Part shown: in pieces, positions 36,369 through 46,557 of the stretch
Layout of the letters: every line of letters starts with the position of its first letter
How positions within the stretch are numbered: the first letter of the stretch is position 1
Origin: Peribacillus deserti
Lineage (GTDB): Bacteria > Bacillota > Bacilli > Bacillales > DSM-1321
DNA length: 64,000 nt
NCBI RefSeq assembly: GCF_016909175.1
Contig: NZ_JAFBFI010000011.1
Span: 1 to 64,000 of the forward strand
Direction: 5' to 3'
Position numbers and translations under genes: made by a program
The notes under the pieces: generated by a model
The model's input: the letters and a program-made list of their open reading frames with translations, nothing else
What the model was told of the DNA's origin: nothing
Database searches by the model: none

Positions 36369-37871
36369 GTGACAGAAACTAATACACCGACAGCATTAAT
36401 TATGATATTCGGCGCAACCGGAGACTTAGCACATAGAAAGCTCTTCCCTTCCTTGTACCGTTTATATAAAAAAGGAAGATTAACTGACCGTTTTGCCGTT
36501 TTAGGAGTAGCGCGAAGATCTTTAACTCTTGAAGAGTTCCAGGAATCAGTTAGGAAATCCATTGTCGAATTCACCGGTGAACAGGATGGACTTGACGAAT
36601 TTGCATCCCATTTTTATTACCAATCGCATGATGTAACTGATTCTAGTTCATACATACAATTGAGAGAGCTAGCAAACAAGCTCGATGAACATTACGGACT
36701 TGAAGGCAACCGTTTGTTTTACCTTGCAATGGCCCCGGAATTTTTCGGAACAATTGGAGACCATTTAAAATTAGACGGGTTAACTGACACTGCAGGATAC
36801 AAGAGACTGGTAATCGAAAAACCTTTTGGGCATGATTTTGAATCAGCTCAGGAACTAAACAACCGATTAAGACAAGCTTTTTCTGAAGAAGAAATATACC
36901 GTATTGATCATTACCTTGGTAAAGCGATGGTTCAGAATATCCAGGTAATCCGTTTTGCGAATGCCCTATTTGAACCGCTTTGGAATAATAGATACATTTC
37001 AAATATCCAGGTTACTTCAAGTGAAACACTTGGAGTGGAAGAAAGGGGACGCTATTACGAAAAAAGCGGCGCCCTAAGAGATATGGTCCAAAATCACATG
37101 CTCCAGATGGTTGCCTTGCTTGCAATGGAACCCCCAATTAAGCTAAACACAGAGGAAATCCGCAGTGAAAAAGTCCGTGCACTAAGATCTCTGCGCCCTA
37201 TGAGCCAGGATGAAGTGAACCAATATTTCGTCCGTGGACAATACGACGAAGGAACAATTAACGGCGAAAGCGTTCCAGGATACCGCACCGAACCAATGGT
37301 AGATCCGGAATCAAACACAGAAACCTATGTCGCTGGGAAGCTTGTAATAGACAACTTCCGCTGGGCCGGAGTTCCCTTCTATATCAGAACCGGAAAAAGA
37401 CTGGGTTCCAAGTCAACGAAGATCGTTGTTCAATTTAAAGACATCCCGATGAATCTGTATTACAATACGGATGAAAAACTGACACCAAATCTTCTGGTTA
37501 TCCATATACAGCCGGAAGAAGGAGTTACCCTTCACCTCAACGCCAAGAAGTCAGGCTCAGGAATGAAAACAACTCCAGTAAGACTCAGCACGGCAAGCAA
37601 AAGCATTGACCGTATGAACACTCCTGAAGCATATGAAAAACTTTTATATGACAGCATGAGAGGCGATGCAACCAACTTCACCCACTGGGATGAAGTAGCC
37701 CTTTCCTGGAAATTCGTCGACGCCATCTCGGCAGTCTGGGAAAACACAAAAGAAACCACCTTCCCTAACTATGCCGCGGGAAGCGACGGCCCCCAAGTAG
37801 CCGACCAGCTCCTAGAAAAAGACGGCTTCGAATGGTGGCCAGTAGAAAACCTGGAAATTGATAATTGTTAA
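36369..37871 (+). CDS. zwf: Glucose-6-phosphate 1-dehydrogenase
   Basis: First enzyme of the oxidative pentose phosphate pathway, making NADPH. The 500-residue protein has the cofactor motif FGATGDLAHRKLFPSL and the active-site RIDHYLGKAMVQN with the catalytic His. GTG 36369 follows AGTGAGG. The partner gndA lies 5 kb away on the other strand. A structured repeat sits between the stop codon and the likely terminator at 38028-38048. Confidence 0.95.
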   Translation: MTETNTPTALIMIFGATGDLAHRKLFPSLYRLYKKGRLTDRFAVLGVARRSLTLEEFQESVRKSIVEFTGEQDGLDEFASHFYYQSHDVTDSSSYIQLRELANKLDEHYGLEGNRLFYLAMAPEFFGTIGDHLKLDGLTDTAGYKRLVIEKPFGHDFESAQELNNRLRQAFSEEEIYRIDHYLGKAMVQNIQVIRFANALFEPLWNNRYISNIQVTSSETLGVEERGRYYEKSGALRDMVQNHMLQMVALLAMEPPIKLNTEEIRSEKVRALRSLRPMSQDEVNQYFVRGQYDEGTINGESVPGYRTEPMVDPESNTETYVAGKLVIDNFRWAGVPFYIRTGKRLGSKSTKIVVQFKDIPMNLYYNTDEKLTPNLLVIHIQPEEGVTLHLNAKKSGSGMKTTPVRLSTASKSIDRMNTPEAYEKLLYDSMRGDATNFTHWDEVALSWKFVDAISAVWENTKETTFPNYAAGSDGPQVADQLLEKDGFEWWPVENLEIDNC

Positions 37872-38008
37872 AAGAAATGCGTGCCGCGACAAGCATAAGA
37901 CAGGCGGTAGCGAAAGGCCGCTTTTGCCTTTTGATAGCGAATGTCTTATGACTCGAGGGCAGCAGCTTGCAGCTGGACAACAAGAAAAGCGGAGAACGGT
38001 GCTTTTCT
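37872..38008. repeat. Structured palindromic repeat after zwf
   Basis: Same family as 22672-23637. It has CATAAG/CTTATG arms, an inner stem (GGCGGTAGCGAAAGGCCGC opposite GCCTTTTGATAGCG), the outer pair TGCC/GGCA, and the tail GCAGCTGGACAAC followed by GAAAAGC-GGAGAACGGT-GCTTTTC. It is inserted between zwf and its terminator. Confidence 0.75.
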
Positions 38009-38027
38009 AAATAAGACTGTGTTAGAG

Positions 38028-38054
38028 AGCTAGGCTGATTGCCTAGCTTTTTTT
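38028..38054 (+). terminator. Likely zwf terminator
   Basis: AGCTAGGC (38028-38035) pairs with GCCTAGCT (38041-38048) and is followed by a run of eight T. It lies 157 bases after the zwf stop, beyond the inserted repeat. Confidence 0.8.
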
Positions 38055-38071
38055 GTCTTTTCACTATTTTA

Positions 38072-38152
38072 TGAAAAGCAGACACCTGAAAGGCATAAGA
38101 AAAGCGGCAGCGAAAGGCCGCTCTTGCCTTTTGATGGAAGCTGGCTTTGCCT
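38072..38152. repeat. Partial copy of the structured repeat
   Basis: GAAAAGCAGACACCTG, CATAAG, GCGGCAGCGAAAGGCCGC and GCCTTTTGATGG match the left and centre of the element at 23136-23256. The right arm and GGAGCTGGACAAC tail are missing. The stretch from here to 38430 shows no gene. Confidence 0.65.
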
Positions 38153-38430
38153 GTCAGACCTCTTAGAATAATTGAGAACGAGTTAGGTATCAAAAATCAA
38201 AACTACCTCTAATAGGTAAAACCAGCATTAGCTTTTTTATATAAAAAACTCGAAAATATTATCCGCCGTAATAATATTAATGATTCGTTAACTGTCTTTT
38301 AGTTAGGCAATGTTAAAGTTATTGGTTGATTTTGAACATAAAAATGAGCTAGGAAATGTATCTCCAAGCTCATTGTATTTTCCTATCCGCTTTTTACTAT
38401 ATTTCCATTAGTGAAGTAAGAAGTATAGTT

Positions 38431-38791
38431 TTAACTTTCCTTCTTAACAAAGAATGGTCTTGAAAAAGACCTTACTATTAATTGTCCCACTAAAAAAACA
38501 ACTGCAACAAAGATTACTGCCAACATCTCTACCTGCTGGCTTAAACCAACCACCGTCGTTAGGAATTAAATACATAGCCAAAAACATTGATAATAACCCC
38601 GTTATAACATTAACCAAAATAACGTAACGAATTCTAATTTGACCAGATAAAAGGCCAATTATAATAACAAAGATTACAGAACCTAAATATAGAAAAGATG
38701 CTTCTTCACGCTTAATGTGTTGTCCATATTCAAAAAAGTGAAACAAGAATGGAGCAGGTATTAAAGTAAGTATTAACCACGAGGTCTTCAT
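38431..38791 (-). pseudogene. Small membrane protein with one frameshift
   Basis: The N-terminal frame reads MKTSWLILTLIPAPFLFHFF with four likely membrane helices in the full protein. After IPNDGGWFKPAGRD the reading frame turns into cysteine-rich nonsense. One base later, a hydrophobic helix AVIFVAVVFLVGQLIV and an ending FFVKKES with stop at 38431 appear. Removing one G near 38518-38522 restores a frame of about 119 residues. It could be a real mutation or a sequencing error. Family not recognised. Confidence 0.6.
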
Positions 38792-39304
38792 GTCGTCCTG
38801 CTTTTGACATATATAATTAATTTAACCTTAACATTTAATAATTTCATTTTGTGATTTTCAGGAAGTAATATCCAACTCTACTTCGGCGTTAGTTAAAATA
38901 GGGCCCTTCACAATATCATGCTTATTCATAAGTATCCAATTGAGCTAACCCATTTATTATTTTATGATAAATCCAACCTTTTCACTTTAACGTAGCCTTT
39001 AATTAAATAGGATTATCTTTATGTCGTGAAATGAAAATTTGGGCGTTTTTTAAGTGGAGTTTTCAAATTTAAGAGCGTTTTTCAGACTTTAAGAGGAGTT
39101 TAAAATTTAGGAGAATATCCCCAGAGTTGCCCTATCAAATTTCACCATAACAGCCTTCATGAAAAGCAGATGCTATTAACATTTCGGCCTAGCTTCGTCC
39201 CTGAATCTTTAACATCCAAATAAAATTAAAGGCTTCGCTAAACAATTTCCCCGATAGAAACATTAAAATGCTTTCACACCCACAAAAAAACAGAGCAGCC
39301 CCAT
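38792..39304. other. Intergenic stretch with no confident gene
   Basis: AT-rich. It contains a 23-codon frame at 38858-38929 (minus) of doubtful value and the periodic array at 39040-39116. Nothing else was recognised. Confidence 0.5.
39040..39116 (-). repeat. Degenerate periodic array, type C
   Basis: On the minus strand the motifs CTCCTAAA, CTCCTCTTAAA, CGCTCTTAAA, CTCCACTTAAA and CGCCCAAA recur at uneven 14-21-base steps. They resemble the CCCTCGTAAA motif of the arrays at 6272 and 13500. The array lies about 175 bases beyond the terminator of the gene at 39305. Confidence 0.5.
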
Positions 39305-39319
39305 TCAATGCTTGCTCTG
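39291..39319 (-). terminator. Terminator of the small membrane gene at 39305
   Basis: CAGAGCA / TGCTCTG arms with a run of seven T on the minus strand; the stop codon lies in the loop. Confidence 0.7.
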
Positions 39320-39463
39320 CACTTCACTTCTATATCTTCTTTCCGGCTCCGCAGCTCGGCTTTCAAGGGGTTTTTCCTCTTTGTTAAGCCAGCGGGAGAC
39401 ACCGGTTTCAAGGATAATGAATACACCCAGCAATACAACAGCTGTTACAAGCAGGCTTACCAT
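39305..39463 (-). CDS. Small single-span membrane protein
   Basis: 52-residue protein. It has an N-terminal membrane segment (VSLLVTAVVLLGVFIIL, residues 2-18) and then a hydrophilic, charged tail (KEEKPLESRAAEPERRYR). AGGGG lies 9 bases before the ATG and an intrinsic terminator overlaps its end, both of which support a real gene. The position is like that of yqzJ in B. subtilis, but I cannot confirm the identity. Confidence 0.6.
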   Translation of the reverse strand: MVSLLVTAVVLLGVFIILETGVSRWLNKEEKPLESRAAEPERRYRSEVQSKH

Positions 39464-39538
39464 TCTATCAACCCCTATTAACCGTATTACTTACTAATAC
39501 CACTGTAAGTCTATTTTAGAAACCTGGAATTATAACAA

Positions 39539-39577
39539 AAAAGTGCATTCGTCTTAGAAAAGATGAATGCACTTTTA
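39539..39577 (-). terminator. Terminator of the penicillin-acylase-like gene
   Basis: AAAAGTGCATTC / GAATGCACTTTT arms around a 14-base loop; T-run on both sides. Confidence 0.8.
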
Positions 39578-39580
39578 CAC

Positions 39581-41950
39581 TTATGGCTTTAGTAGGATCC
39601 GGTCTCCTGTTTGTTTGTTTAGACTTGTGGCATGGTATGTCCCATTTGCCCAATCATCCAACTGATCGTGGTACCATTCGCTTTTAATATGTCCGGATTG
39701 TCCGGGTCCTACAAGGTGGTACCCTTTGTTCAGATCGGCCGTATCTATGGCAAATCTCCAGGAGCCGCCGTGGTTGACCAGACCGGATTCGTCTGTTCCA
39801 GCGGCCTGTACCGTAACGCTGCTGCCTCCAACAGGAAGCGAGCCCTCCCTGTTAAATACATATTTTAATATGGAAATACTGGAGAGCGGATGGGTAAAGT
39901 TCACTTTATGATAATCTCCCCAGGCCTATTCCTCTTGATGGATTCCTTGAAGTTCTTCTATCTCAGAAAGAGTAAGCTTCAGGCATGTTTTTAAGTACTC
40001 GGATATGCCGCCTTGTTCTTTTATCCATACCCCCTCCTTGCCCCCAAGTGCGTTCCGCAGCAATGCATCCACAACTGACTTTCTTCCCTCAAAAAGTTCC
40101 ATCATTTCTTCAGAAATCTGCCCTTCAAACATCTTGTTATTGATGTTATCCATCCAGAGGTTAAAGATAAGAGGAGCCGCCGAATCTTTATCATCTTTAA
40201 AATTCCATTTTTTAAGAATCGTAATGGCGTCTTTTTGTTTCTTACTCAATTTTTCTGTCTTCAGCTGCTCTAAAAATTGTGGGACAAACTCCTCCGCCTG
40301 CAGGTTCAGCTGATCCATCTGCAGATTTTGCATATCTTTGATTGACATGTTGTTTTTGGATTTTAGAAATTCCTGAATTCTCATTTGTCTATATGGCTGT
40401 GCCCACACATTTGAAATATGGTAAGGATAGTCATCACTGGTTACTTTATTATTGGCCGTGGATATAAAGCCTTCGGCCGGGTTAATCACTTTTGGAAGCT
40501 TATTAAAAGGAATAAATCCTTCCCATTCATATTCATCGGTCCAGCCCGGTACAGGCAGTAATGCATTCCCTTTCTTTCGGATGGGAATATTTCCATTTGC
40601 TTTATAGGCGATTGTTCCATCTCCAGAGGCAAATACGAAATTTTGGGCAGGCACCTGAAATTTTTCCAATGCTTTTTCGAACTCATCCCAATTCCCTGCT
40701 TTGTTCATTTGCAATATAGCTTCAAGCTCTACAGAAGGCTCTAAAGCAGTCCATTTCAGAGATAATTGTGTGTTTTCACCTGACTCTGCTGCAAACTCGG
40801 AGATAACGGGGCCGTGCGTTGTGATTGTGACCTTATAAGGAATGGTTTTGCCATCTTTAATTTTAATAGGTTCGTTGATTATAGCCGCCTGTTCCCATTT
40901 GCCATTATACAAAAACTTTTGTTTGTCTTTCGGATTTCTCTTTTCTATATACAAGTCTTGAACATCAGGCCCTGTGTTCGTTACACCCCATGCAATCCGG
41001 TCATTATGGCCCAGGATAATACCAGGAATTCCGGCGAAAATAACACCGCTTACATTTATATTTTTAGTTTTTAAATGCATCTGGTACCAGATCGATGGCG
41101 TAGCAAGAGAAAGATGCGGATCGTCCGCCAAAATGGGCTTTCCGGATTTGGTTTTACTCCCGGCAGCTACCCAGTTATTGCTTCCGTTCAGTTCATGCGG
41201 AATGACGGCAGCTGACAGTGTCTTTTCAATATTCATTTCATTCTTTGAGATGATGTATGGAGCGGCTTTTGGGTAAGAAGGAAACAAATCATAGGCTTTC
41301 TCTTTTGAAAACGTTTGGAGAAGATGCTGGCGGAAAGCCTGTCCCTGCCAGTGTCCTCCAAGATCAAAGGCCATATATTTACCTATTGTCAGTGAGTCAG
41401 CCGGACTCCAGTCCTCGGGTGTATACCCCGCCAGCTTAAACTCTACCGGCCATTTCCCACTTTTCCTCAGGCTGCCAATATATTGATTTACTCCTTCGGC
41501 ATACCAAGTTAATACTTGTTTTGCGTCATCAGAATAAGCTGCCCAGGATTTTTCGGCAGCACGTCTAAGCCCTAAGGTACGAAAAAATTTATCACGGTCG
41601 AGGGTGGCGCTTCCTATCACTTCACTCAGAGTACCTGAAGCCTGCCTCCTGCTGAGATCCATTTGAAAAAGCCTGTCCTGAGCTTGTACAAAGCCTTGAG
41701 CCAGGTACAGATCATGCTCATTAGCAGCTGTCACATGCGGGACACCTGCTGAATCTCGGCTAACGGTCACAGATTTATTCAGACCCTTTACATGTAACTC
41801 TCCCTCGATCTGAGGCAGGGAGCGGCTGACATAATAATTTAAGAAAGCTAATGCGATCAGCAAAAGCGCTAAAATAACGGCCATCGATATGGCAAGCCGT
41901 TTTCCCCATCTTTTTTCTCTCTTTTTGCGTTTTTGAATGACTGCTTCCAT
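39581..41950 (-). pseudogene. Penicillin acylase family protein with in-frame amber codon
   Basis: N-terminal-nucleophile amidase of the penicillin acylase family (acylated beta-lactams, homoserine lactones or similar). Residues 20-40 form a membrane anchor. The autocatalytic nucleophile is Ser257 in ELNGSNNWVAAGS; substrate-site segments such as DDPHLSLATPSIWYQMHLK follow. The frame stops at a TAG (39926-39928) after 674 residues. The same frame then continues with AWGDYHKVNFTHPLSS and the conserved VGPGQSGHIKSEWYHDQLDD to a normal stop at 39581. The intact product would be 789 residues, the usual family size. So this is a recent nonsense mutation, a readthrough site or a sequencing error. 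Confidence 0.85.
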
Positions 41951-42062
41951 ACTTCTCCCCCTTCTTCTGTACTAATTCGTGAAACGATGGATATAACCTT
42001 CTGAATATAAAGAAAAAGACCTTTGCCATAGAAGCAAAGATCCTGAATAAACATATTTCTTA

Positions 42063-42872
42063 TCAGCCCCTGTGAAAGGAGCCCATCACTTCTTTTGTTT
42101 CAGTCACATTCACAAATGCCTGTGGATCTGTTTCGCTGATAATCTGCTTCACATCTGTAAGCTGATATCTGGTGATAACGGTCATGAGTACCTTTTTACC
42201 TTCACCAGAGTAGGCCCCTTGGCCATCCATAAGAGTAACGCCGCGGTAAAGATTCTTTAGAAGCTTGTCTTTCATCTCAATACCTTGAGAGGTAACAATG
42301 GTTACGGTCAGCTTAATATGATTGGTATGAATGGCATCTATCACTTTTCCGGTTACAAAGATTCCTACCAGTGTATTAAGGGCAGCATCCCAGTTGAAAA
42401 CAAAACCGGATGCGATGACAACCACGCCATTCATCGCTGAGATTAAGGCTCCCAGAGGAAAATCTTTCTTCCTCGTGAGAAGCATGGCAATTATATCGAA
42501 GCCGCCAGAAGAACCAGAGGCGCGGAAAATGATACCGATTCCGAGTCCCGTTAATGCCCCCCCAAATACGGAAGATAAAATAGGCTCGGAGGAGATAGGT
42601 TTCACAGGAATAATATATAGACTAACTGTCAGCACAATGACGGATATAATCGTATAGCTGATGAACTTCTTTCCTAATTTCATTACACCCAATATTAAAA
42701 GCGGAAGATTCAACAGAAAGTTAATGATACCTGTACCAAACGGAGTGATAATGCCAAGCATAATGGCAACTCCAGCTAACCCGCTGCTTAAAATTTCGTG
42801 TGGAATCAAAAATAAATTGTAAGCAAATCCAATAATGACAGATCCTAATATGATAAGAAAAATTCTAGACAT
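42063..42872 (-). CDS. YitT family membrane protein
   Basis: 269-residue protein with five or six membrane helices in the first two thirds (first at about 3-24). It has the conserved loop FRASGSSGGFDIIAMLL and a C-terminal soluble DUF2179 domain (TVTIVTSQGIEMKDKLL, RGVTLMDGQGAYSG). Family function is unknown. GGAGG precedes ATG 42872. It lies alone between the acylase gene and gndA. Confidence 0.88.
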   Translation of the reverse strand: MSRIFLIILGSVIIGFAYNLFLIPHEILSSGLAGVAIMLGIITPFGTGIINFLLNLPLLILGVMKLGKKFISYTIISVIVLTVSLYIIPVKPISSEPILSSVFGGALTGLGIGIIFRASGSSGGFDIIAMLLTRKKDFPLGALISAMNGVVVIASGFVFNWDAALNTLVGIFVTGKVIDAIHTNHIKLTVTIVTSQGIEMKDKLLKNLYRGVTLMDGQGAYSGEGKKVLMTVITRYQLTDVKQIISETDPQAFVNVTETKEVMGSFHRG

Positions 42873-43034
42873 TTCATCCTCCACTTCGAAACTAGGTTGT
42901 TAAGTTTTATTATAGTAGAGAATTAAAAAATCTATAAAATAAAAGTATTTTCTGAAATGTTCAAACTTAACCCCAAAAATCATTTTCACATAAATATAAA
43001 GGACTGAAACATTATAGTTCCAGTCCCCTTTTGT

Positions 43035-44450
43035 TTACTTCTCCATCCATTCAGTATGGAAAATTCCTTCTTTGTCTACACGCTCATAGGTGTGAGCTCC
43101 AAAATAGTCACGCTGTGCCTGAATCAGGTTCGCTGGAAGAGTTTCTGTGCGGTAGCTGTCAAAGTAAGCCAGCGCAGCAGAGAAGCAAGGTACAGGAATA
43201 CCTTGCATTACAGCTGTTCCAATTACATCACGCAGTGCATCTTGGTAGCTTTCAGCAATTTCCTGGAAATATGGATCTAATAAAAGATTATTCAGGTTCG
43301 CTTCACGGTCATATGCTTCTTTGATTTTCTGAAGGAATTGTGCCCGGATGATACATCCTCCTCTAAAAATCATCGCGATCTCGCCATAGCGAAGGTCCCA
43401 GTTATACTCTTCAGAGGCAGCTTTCATTTGAGCAAACCCCTGAGCATATGAAACAATTTTGCTCATATACAGGGCTTTACGGATTGATTCAATAAAACTT
43501 TGCTTATCACCGGTAAACTCTTTCTTTTGCGGTCCTCTTAATATCTTGCTGGCTGCTGTGCGCTCATCTTTCAAGGCGGATATGAAACGGGCGAATACTG
43601 ATTCCGTAATGATTGGCAATGGAACACCCAGGTCAAGGGCACTCTGGCTGGTCCATTTTCCAGTACCCTTCTGGCCTGCTTTGTCGAGAATTACATCTAC
43701 CAGCGGCTTGCCTGTTTCATCATCATATTTCTTAAATACATCTGCCGTAATTTCAATCAGGTAGCTGTCCAGCTCGCCTTTATTCCATTCGGCAAATACT
43801 TCATGAAGTTCGTCAGCTGATAAGCCAAGAATATTTTTCAGCAGGAAGTATGATTCAGCAATCAGCTGCATATCGCCATACTCAATCCCATTGTGGACCA
43901 TTTTTACATAATGCCCTGCTCCGTTCGGTCCAATATATGTACAGCATGGCTCACCGTTTACCTTAGCGGAAATTTCTTTCAAGATAGGTTCCACAAGGTC
44001 ATAGGCTTCTCTTTGTCCTCCCGGCATGATGGAAGGTCCTTTTAGGGCTCCTTCTTCACCGCCTGAAACCCCGGTTCCGATGAAGTTGATGCCAAGCTCG
44101 CTCAGCTCCTTGTTGCGGCGCTGTGTATCGACAAAGAAGGTATTTCCTCCATCAATCACAATATCTCCTTTATTAAGAAGAGGCTTCAGCTGTTCAATGG
44201 TTGCATCGGTTGCAGCTCCGGCTTTAACCATTAATAAAATTTTCCGGGGCGACTCCAATGAATCAACAAATTCCTCAATACTATAGGAAGGGACTAAATT
44301 TTTACCTTCTGCTTCCTTCATTACTTCATCCGTTTTTTCTCTAGAGCGATTGAAGATGGAAACGGAATATCCTCTGCTCTCAATATTAAAAGCCAGGTTT
44401 TTCCCCATAACGGCCATGCCGATTACTCCGATTTGCTGCTTTGTCATCAT
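43035..44450 (-). CDS. gndA: 6-phosphogluconate dehydrogenase, decarboxylating
   Basis: Third oxidative pentose phosphate step, producing ribulose 5-phosphate, CO2 and NAD(P)H. The 471-residue protein has [35 protein letters not shown] and [13 protein letters not shown] with the catalytic Lys, plus the C-terminal [11 protein letters not shown]. It corresponds to B. subtilis YqjI and keeps its place near zwf and polY1. No regulator is visible. Confidence 0.96.
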   Translation of the reverse strand: MMTKQQIGVIGMAVMGKNLAFNIESRGYSVSIFNRSREKTDEVMKEAEGKNLVPSYSIEEFVDSLESPRKILLMVKAGAATDATIEQLKPLLNKGDIVIDGGNTFFVDTQRRNKELSELGINFIGTGVSGGEEGALKGPSIMPGGQREAYDLVEPILKEISAKVNGEPCCTYIGPNGAGHYVKMVHNGIEYGDMQLIAESYFLLKNILGLSADELHEVFAEWNKGELDSYLIEITADVFKKYDDETGKPLVDVILDKAGQKGTGKWTSQSALDLGVPLPIITESVFARFISALKDERTAASKILRGPQKKEFTGDKQSFIESIRKALYMSKIVSYAQGFAQMKAASEEYNWDLRYGEIAMIFRGGCIIRAQFLQKIKEAYDREANLNNLLLDPYFQEIAESYQDALRDVIGTAVMQGIPVPCFSAALAYFDSYRTETLPANLIQAQRDYFGAHTYERVDKEGIFHTEWMEK

Positions 44451-44671
44451 ATAACATCCCTTCTTGTGTATAAGTCTTTTTTCGTATAATAATGTTTTTT
44501 TGAGTTTACATCCGGATCTAAATCAGCCAAAATCCAAGATTCAATAAATGATTCTAGCAATCGTCAGTTAGTCTCTTTTATTTTACACATAAATCAGAGA
44601 TTCAAACTGAGTTTCATGTAATAAAAGGATTTATCCCGTCGATTCGGTTTAAGAACGCCTGGGTAATTTTT

Positions 44672-45928
44672 TTAACGCTGACGGTCTAAAAAATCTTTGC
44701 TGAAGCTGGTTTCGGCTCCCATATTTGCACTGGTGCCACCGGTGTAATCCGTTCCTTTTTGCAAAGCCTTTTTCCCGTATTTGGCTTGAAGTTTTTCTAT
44801 GGCCGAGAACAGCGGTTCTTTTTTTGCGTCCTGCTGATATGAAAAGATGTCAAGCTGCTTAAATGCTTCTTGTTTCTCTATCACCTCAAAGGCTGTTACA
44901 CCGAGAAGCCGGACAGCATCTCCATTCCAATGAATTTTAAATAAAGCTTTTGCTTCTTCTGAAATGTTTTTGTGAGACGTTATCGGGTTTAAAAGGGTTT
45001 TGCTTCTTGTGATGGTCTTTCTATTTTTAAATCTTATAGTTATACCTATTTTTTGGCCCGCGAGATTTTTTCTTTTTAACCTGAAAGCTACTTTTTCAGA
45101 TAATGTATGAATAACAGTCAGTAATTCTTTTTCGTTAGTTGAATCATAAGGAAGAGTAGTGGAGTTCCCGACACTTTTATGTTCATAAATTGAATCCGGG
45201 TCCACGCCTCTGTTATCTTCTCCGTTAGCCCTGTTTTTAAGTTTTAATCCGTTGATTCCCAGAGCATGCCTTAACTGCATCTCGTTCGCCTGAGACAGAT
45301 CACCTATTGTCCTGACACCTATAGATTCCAATTTCTCCGCAGTTTTTTCTCCAATTCCGTGCATCTCAGTGACCCCGAGCGGCCATAGCTTGTCTGGAAC
45401 ATCTCTTTTGCGTAAAATAGTAATTCCCATCGGTTTCTTCATATCAGATGCTGTTTTTGCCAGAAATTTATTCGGGGCAATGCCTATACTGCATGGAAGA
45501 TCCAGCGTCTGGAAAATTCTCTGCTGAATGCTCTTTGCAATTTCTATTGGAGAACCCATTTCATGGCACTCGGTAATATCCATATAGCCTTCATCAATCG
45601 AAACAGGCTCAACCAGGGAGGTATACTGTCTTAACAGATCAAACATAGCAACTGAAGCTGTTCTATATTTATCAAAGTCAGGACTTTTAACAATCAGCTG
45701 CGGGCATAGCTTTTTAGCTTCCCAAAGCGGCATGGTAGTTTTCACACCGAAACGCCTCGCCTCATAGCTGCAGGTTACGATGATTCCGCGCCGTTCTTCT
45801 ACATTGCCGGCAATCGCAAGCGGTTTTCCCTTTAACGAGGAATCGTAGGCCATCTCTACTGAAGCATAAAAACTATTCATATCTACATGTAATATGACTC
45901 GTCCCTTTTTGGGGTACATTTCCTGCAA
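44672..45928 (-). CDS. dinB: DNA polymerase IV (PolY1)
   Basis: Error-prone Y-family polymerase (418 residues). Metal motifs are HVDMNSFYASVEM and VSIDEGYMDI, the helix-hairpin-helix segment MHGIGEKTAEKLESIG follows, and KQLDIFSY is a beta-clamp-binding peptide. The TTG start at 45928 (reading MQEMYPKKGRV) matches the recalled B. subtilis start and has AGGTGG upstream. I see no LexA box here, unlike uvrX. Confidence 0.94.
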   Translation of the reverse strand: MQEMYPKKGRVILHVDMNSFYASVEMAYDSSLKGKPLAIAGNVEERRGIIVTCSYEARRFGVKTTMPLWEAKKLCPQLIVKSPDFDKYRTASVAMFDLLRQYTSLVEPVSIDEGYMDITECHEMGSPIEIAKSIQQRIFQTLDLPCSIGIAPNKFLAKTASDMKKPMGITILRKRDVPDKLWPLGVTEMHGIGEKTAEKLESIGVRTIGDLSQANEMQLRHALGINGLKLKNRANGEDNRGVDPDSIYEHKSVGNSTTLPYDSTNEKELLTVIHTLSEKVAFRLKRKNLAGQKIGITIRFKNRKTITRSKTLLNPITSHKNISEEAKALFKIHWNGDAVRLLGVTAFEVIEKQEAFKQLDIFSYQQDAKKEPLFSAIEKLQAKYGKKALQKGTDYTGGTSANMGAETSFSKDFLDRQR

Positions 45929-46005
45929 AAAACCACCTGCTTTCCGGAATGATAGACCTTATTATGTCCATTTCTTTAGGGATAAGGTCAAAACAGCTGT
46001 CCGGT

Positions 46006-46479
46006 TTATTTCATTTCATCCATATATGCTTTTAATTCCCTTATACCTTCTAACGAGTTCATTAATTGGTCAGGATTAATAATAGCTATAAGGCGGCTCT
46101 CGGGCAAGCTTGCCACACCGCTTATAAAGCTAGTTTTCTCGTAGGCTGCGAGGCCGATTTGTTTAATGCTCTCTTGTGGAATTTCCACTATTTCTTTCGC
46201 ATCCCTTACAGCGAGCCCTGCTGTCAGCCCATCTATTTTAACTAATATCCATTTCATTTCAGCCGGATTTCCGGAGGCTTCGGATTGAAACAGGACATTC
46301 TCTAAATCTATTAAAGGAATCAATTCGCCGCGAATATCAGAAAGCCCAAGCACATAGGCAGGCATATGGGGAATTAACGTGATACCGCCCGGCTTCTCTA
46401 TAGAATGGACATATTCAATCGGCAGTGCATATTCTTCCTTCCCTGCTAAAAAAACAACCGCTTTATCGCTCATAATCAT
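46006..46479 (-). CDS. CheW-domain protein
   Basis: 157-residue single CheW-like domain: VVFLAGKEEYALPIEYVHSI at the start, GLSDIRGELIPLIDLE in the core, and VSSLP-type end (VASLPESRLIAIIN). Such proteins couple receptors to CheA, but no chemotaxis gene is nearby. AAGGAG is 7 bases before ATG 46479. It may be a second chemotaxis adaptor or have another signalling role. Confidence 0.85.
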   Translation of the reverse strand: MIMSDKAVVFLAGKEEYALPIEYVHSIEKPGGITLIPHMPAYVLGLSDIRGELIPLIDLENVLFQSEASGNPAEMKWILVKIDGLTAGLAVRDAKEIVEIPQESIKQIGLAAYEKTSFISGVASLPESRLIAIINPDQLMNSLEGIRELKAYMDEMK

Positions 46480-46517
46480 ATGCTTTCTCCTTAGAAAGTA
46501 TTTTAAAAAAAGAAAAA

Positions 46518-46546
46518 GAAAAGAGAAAGTAATGATCTTTCTCTCT
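46518..46546 (-). terminator. Terminator of the peptidase-T-like gene
   Basis: AGAGAAAG / CTTTCTCT arms just past the stop, followed by T-rich sequence on the minus strand. Confidence 0.65.
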
Positions 46547-46557
46547 TCTGAATGATC

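Noticed and set aside
38858-38929. 23-codon minus-strand frame reading MNKHDIVKGPILTNAEVELD
   Set aside because: It looks protein-like, but the ribosome site is weak and no neighbour or terminator supports it. It may be a fragment of a lost gene.
39312-39497. 61-codon plus-strand frame
   Set aside because: It is the antisense shadow of the small membrane gene at 39305-39463, which has the ribosome site and terminator.
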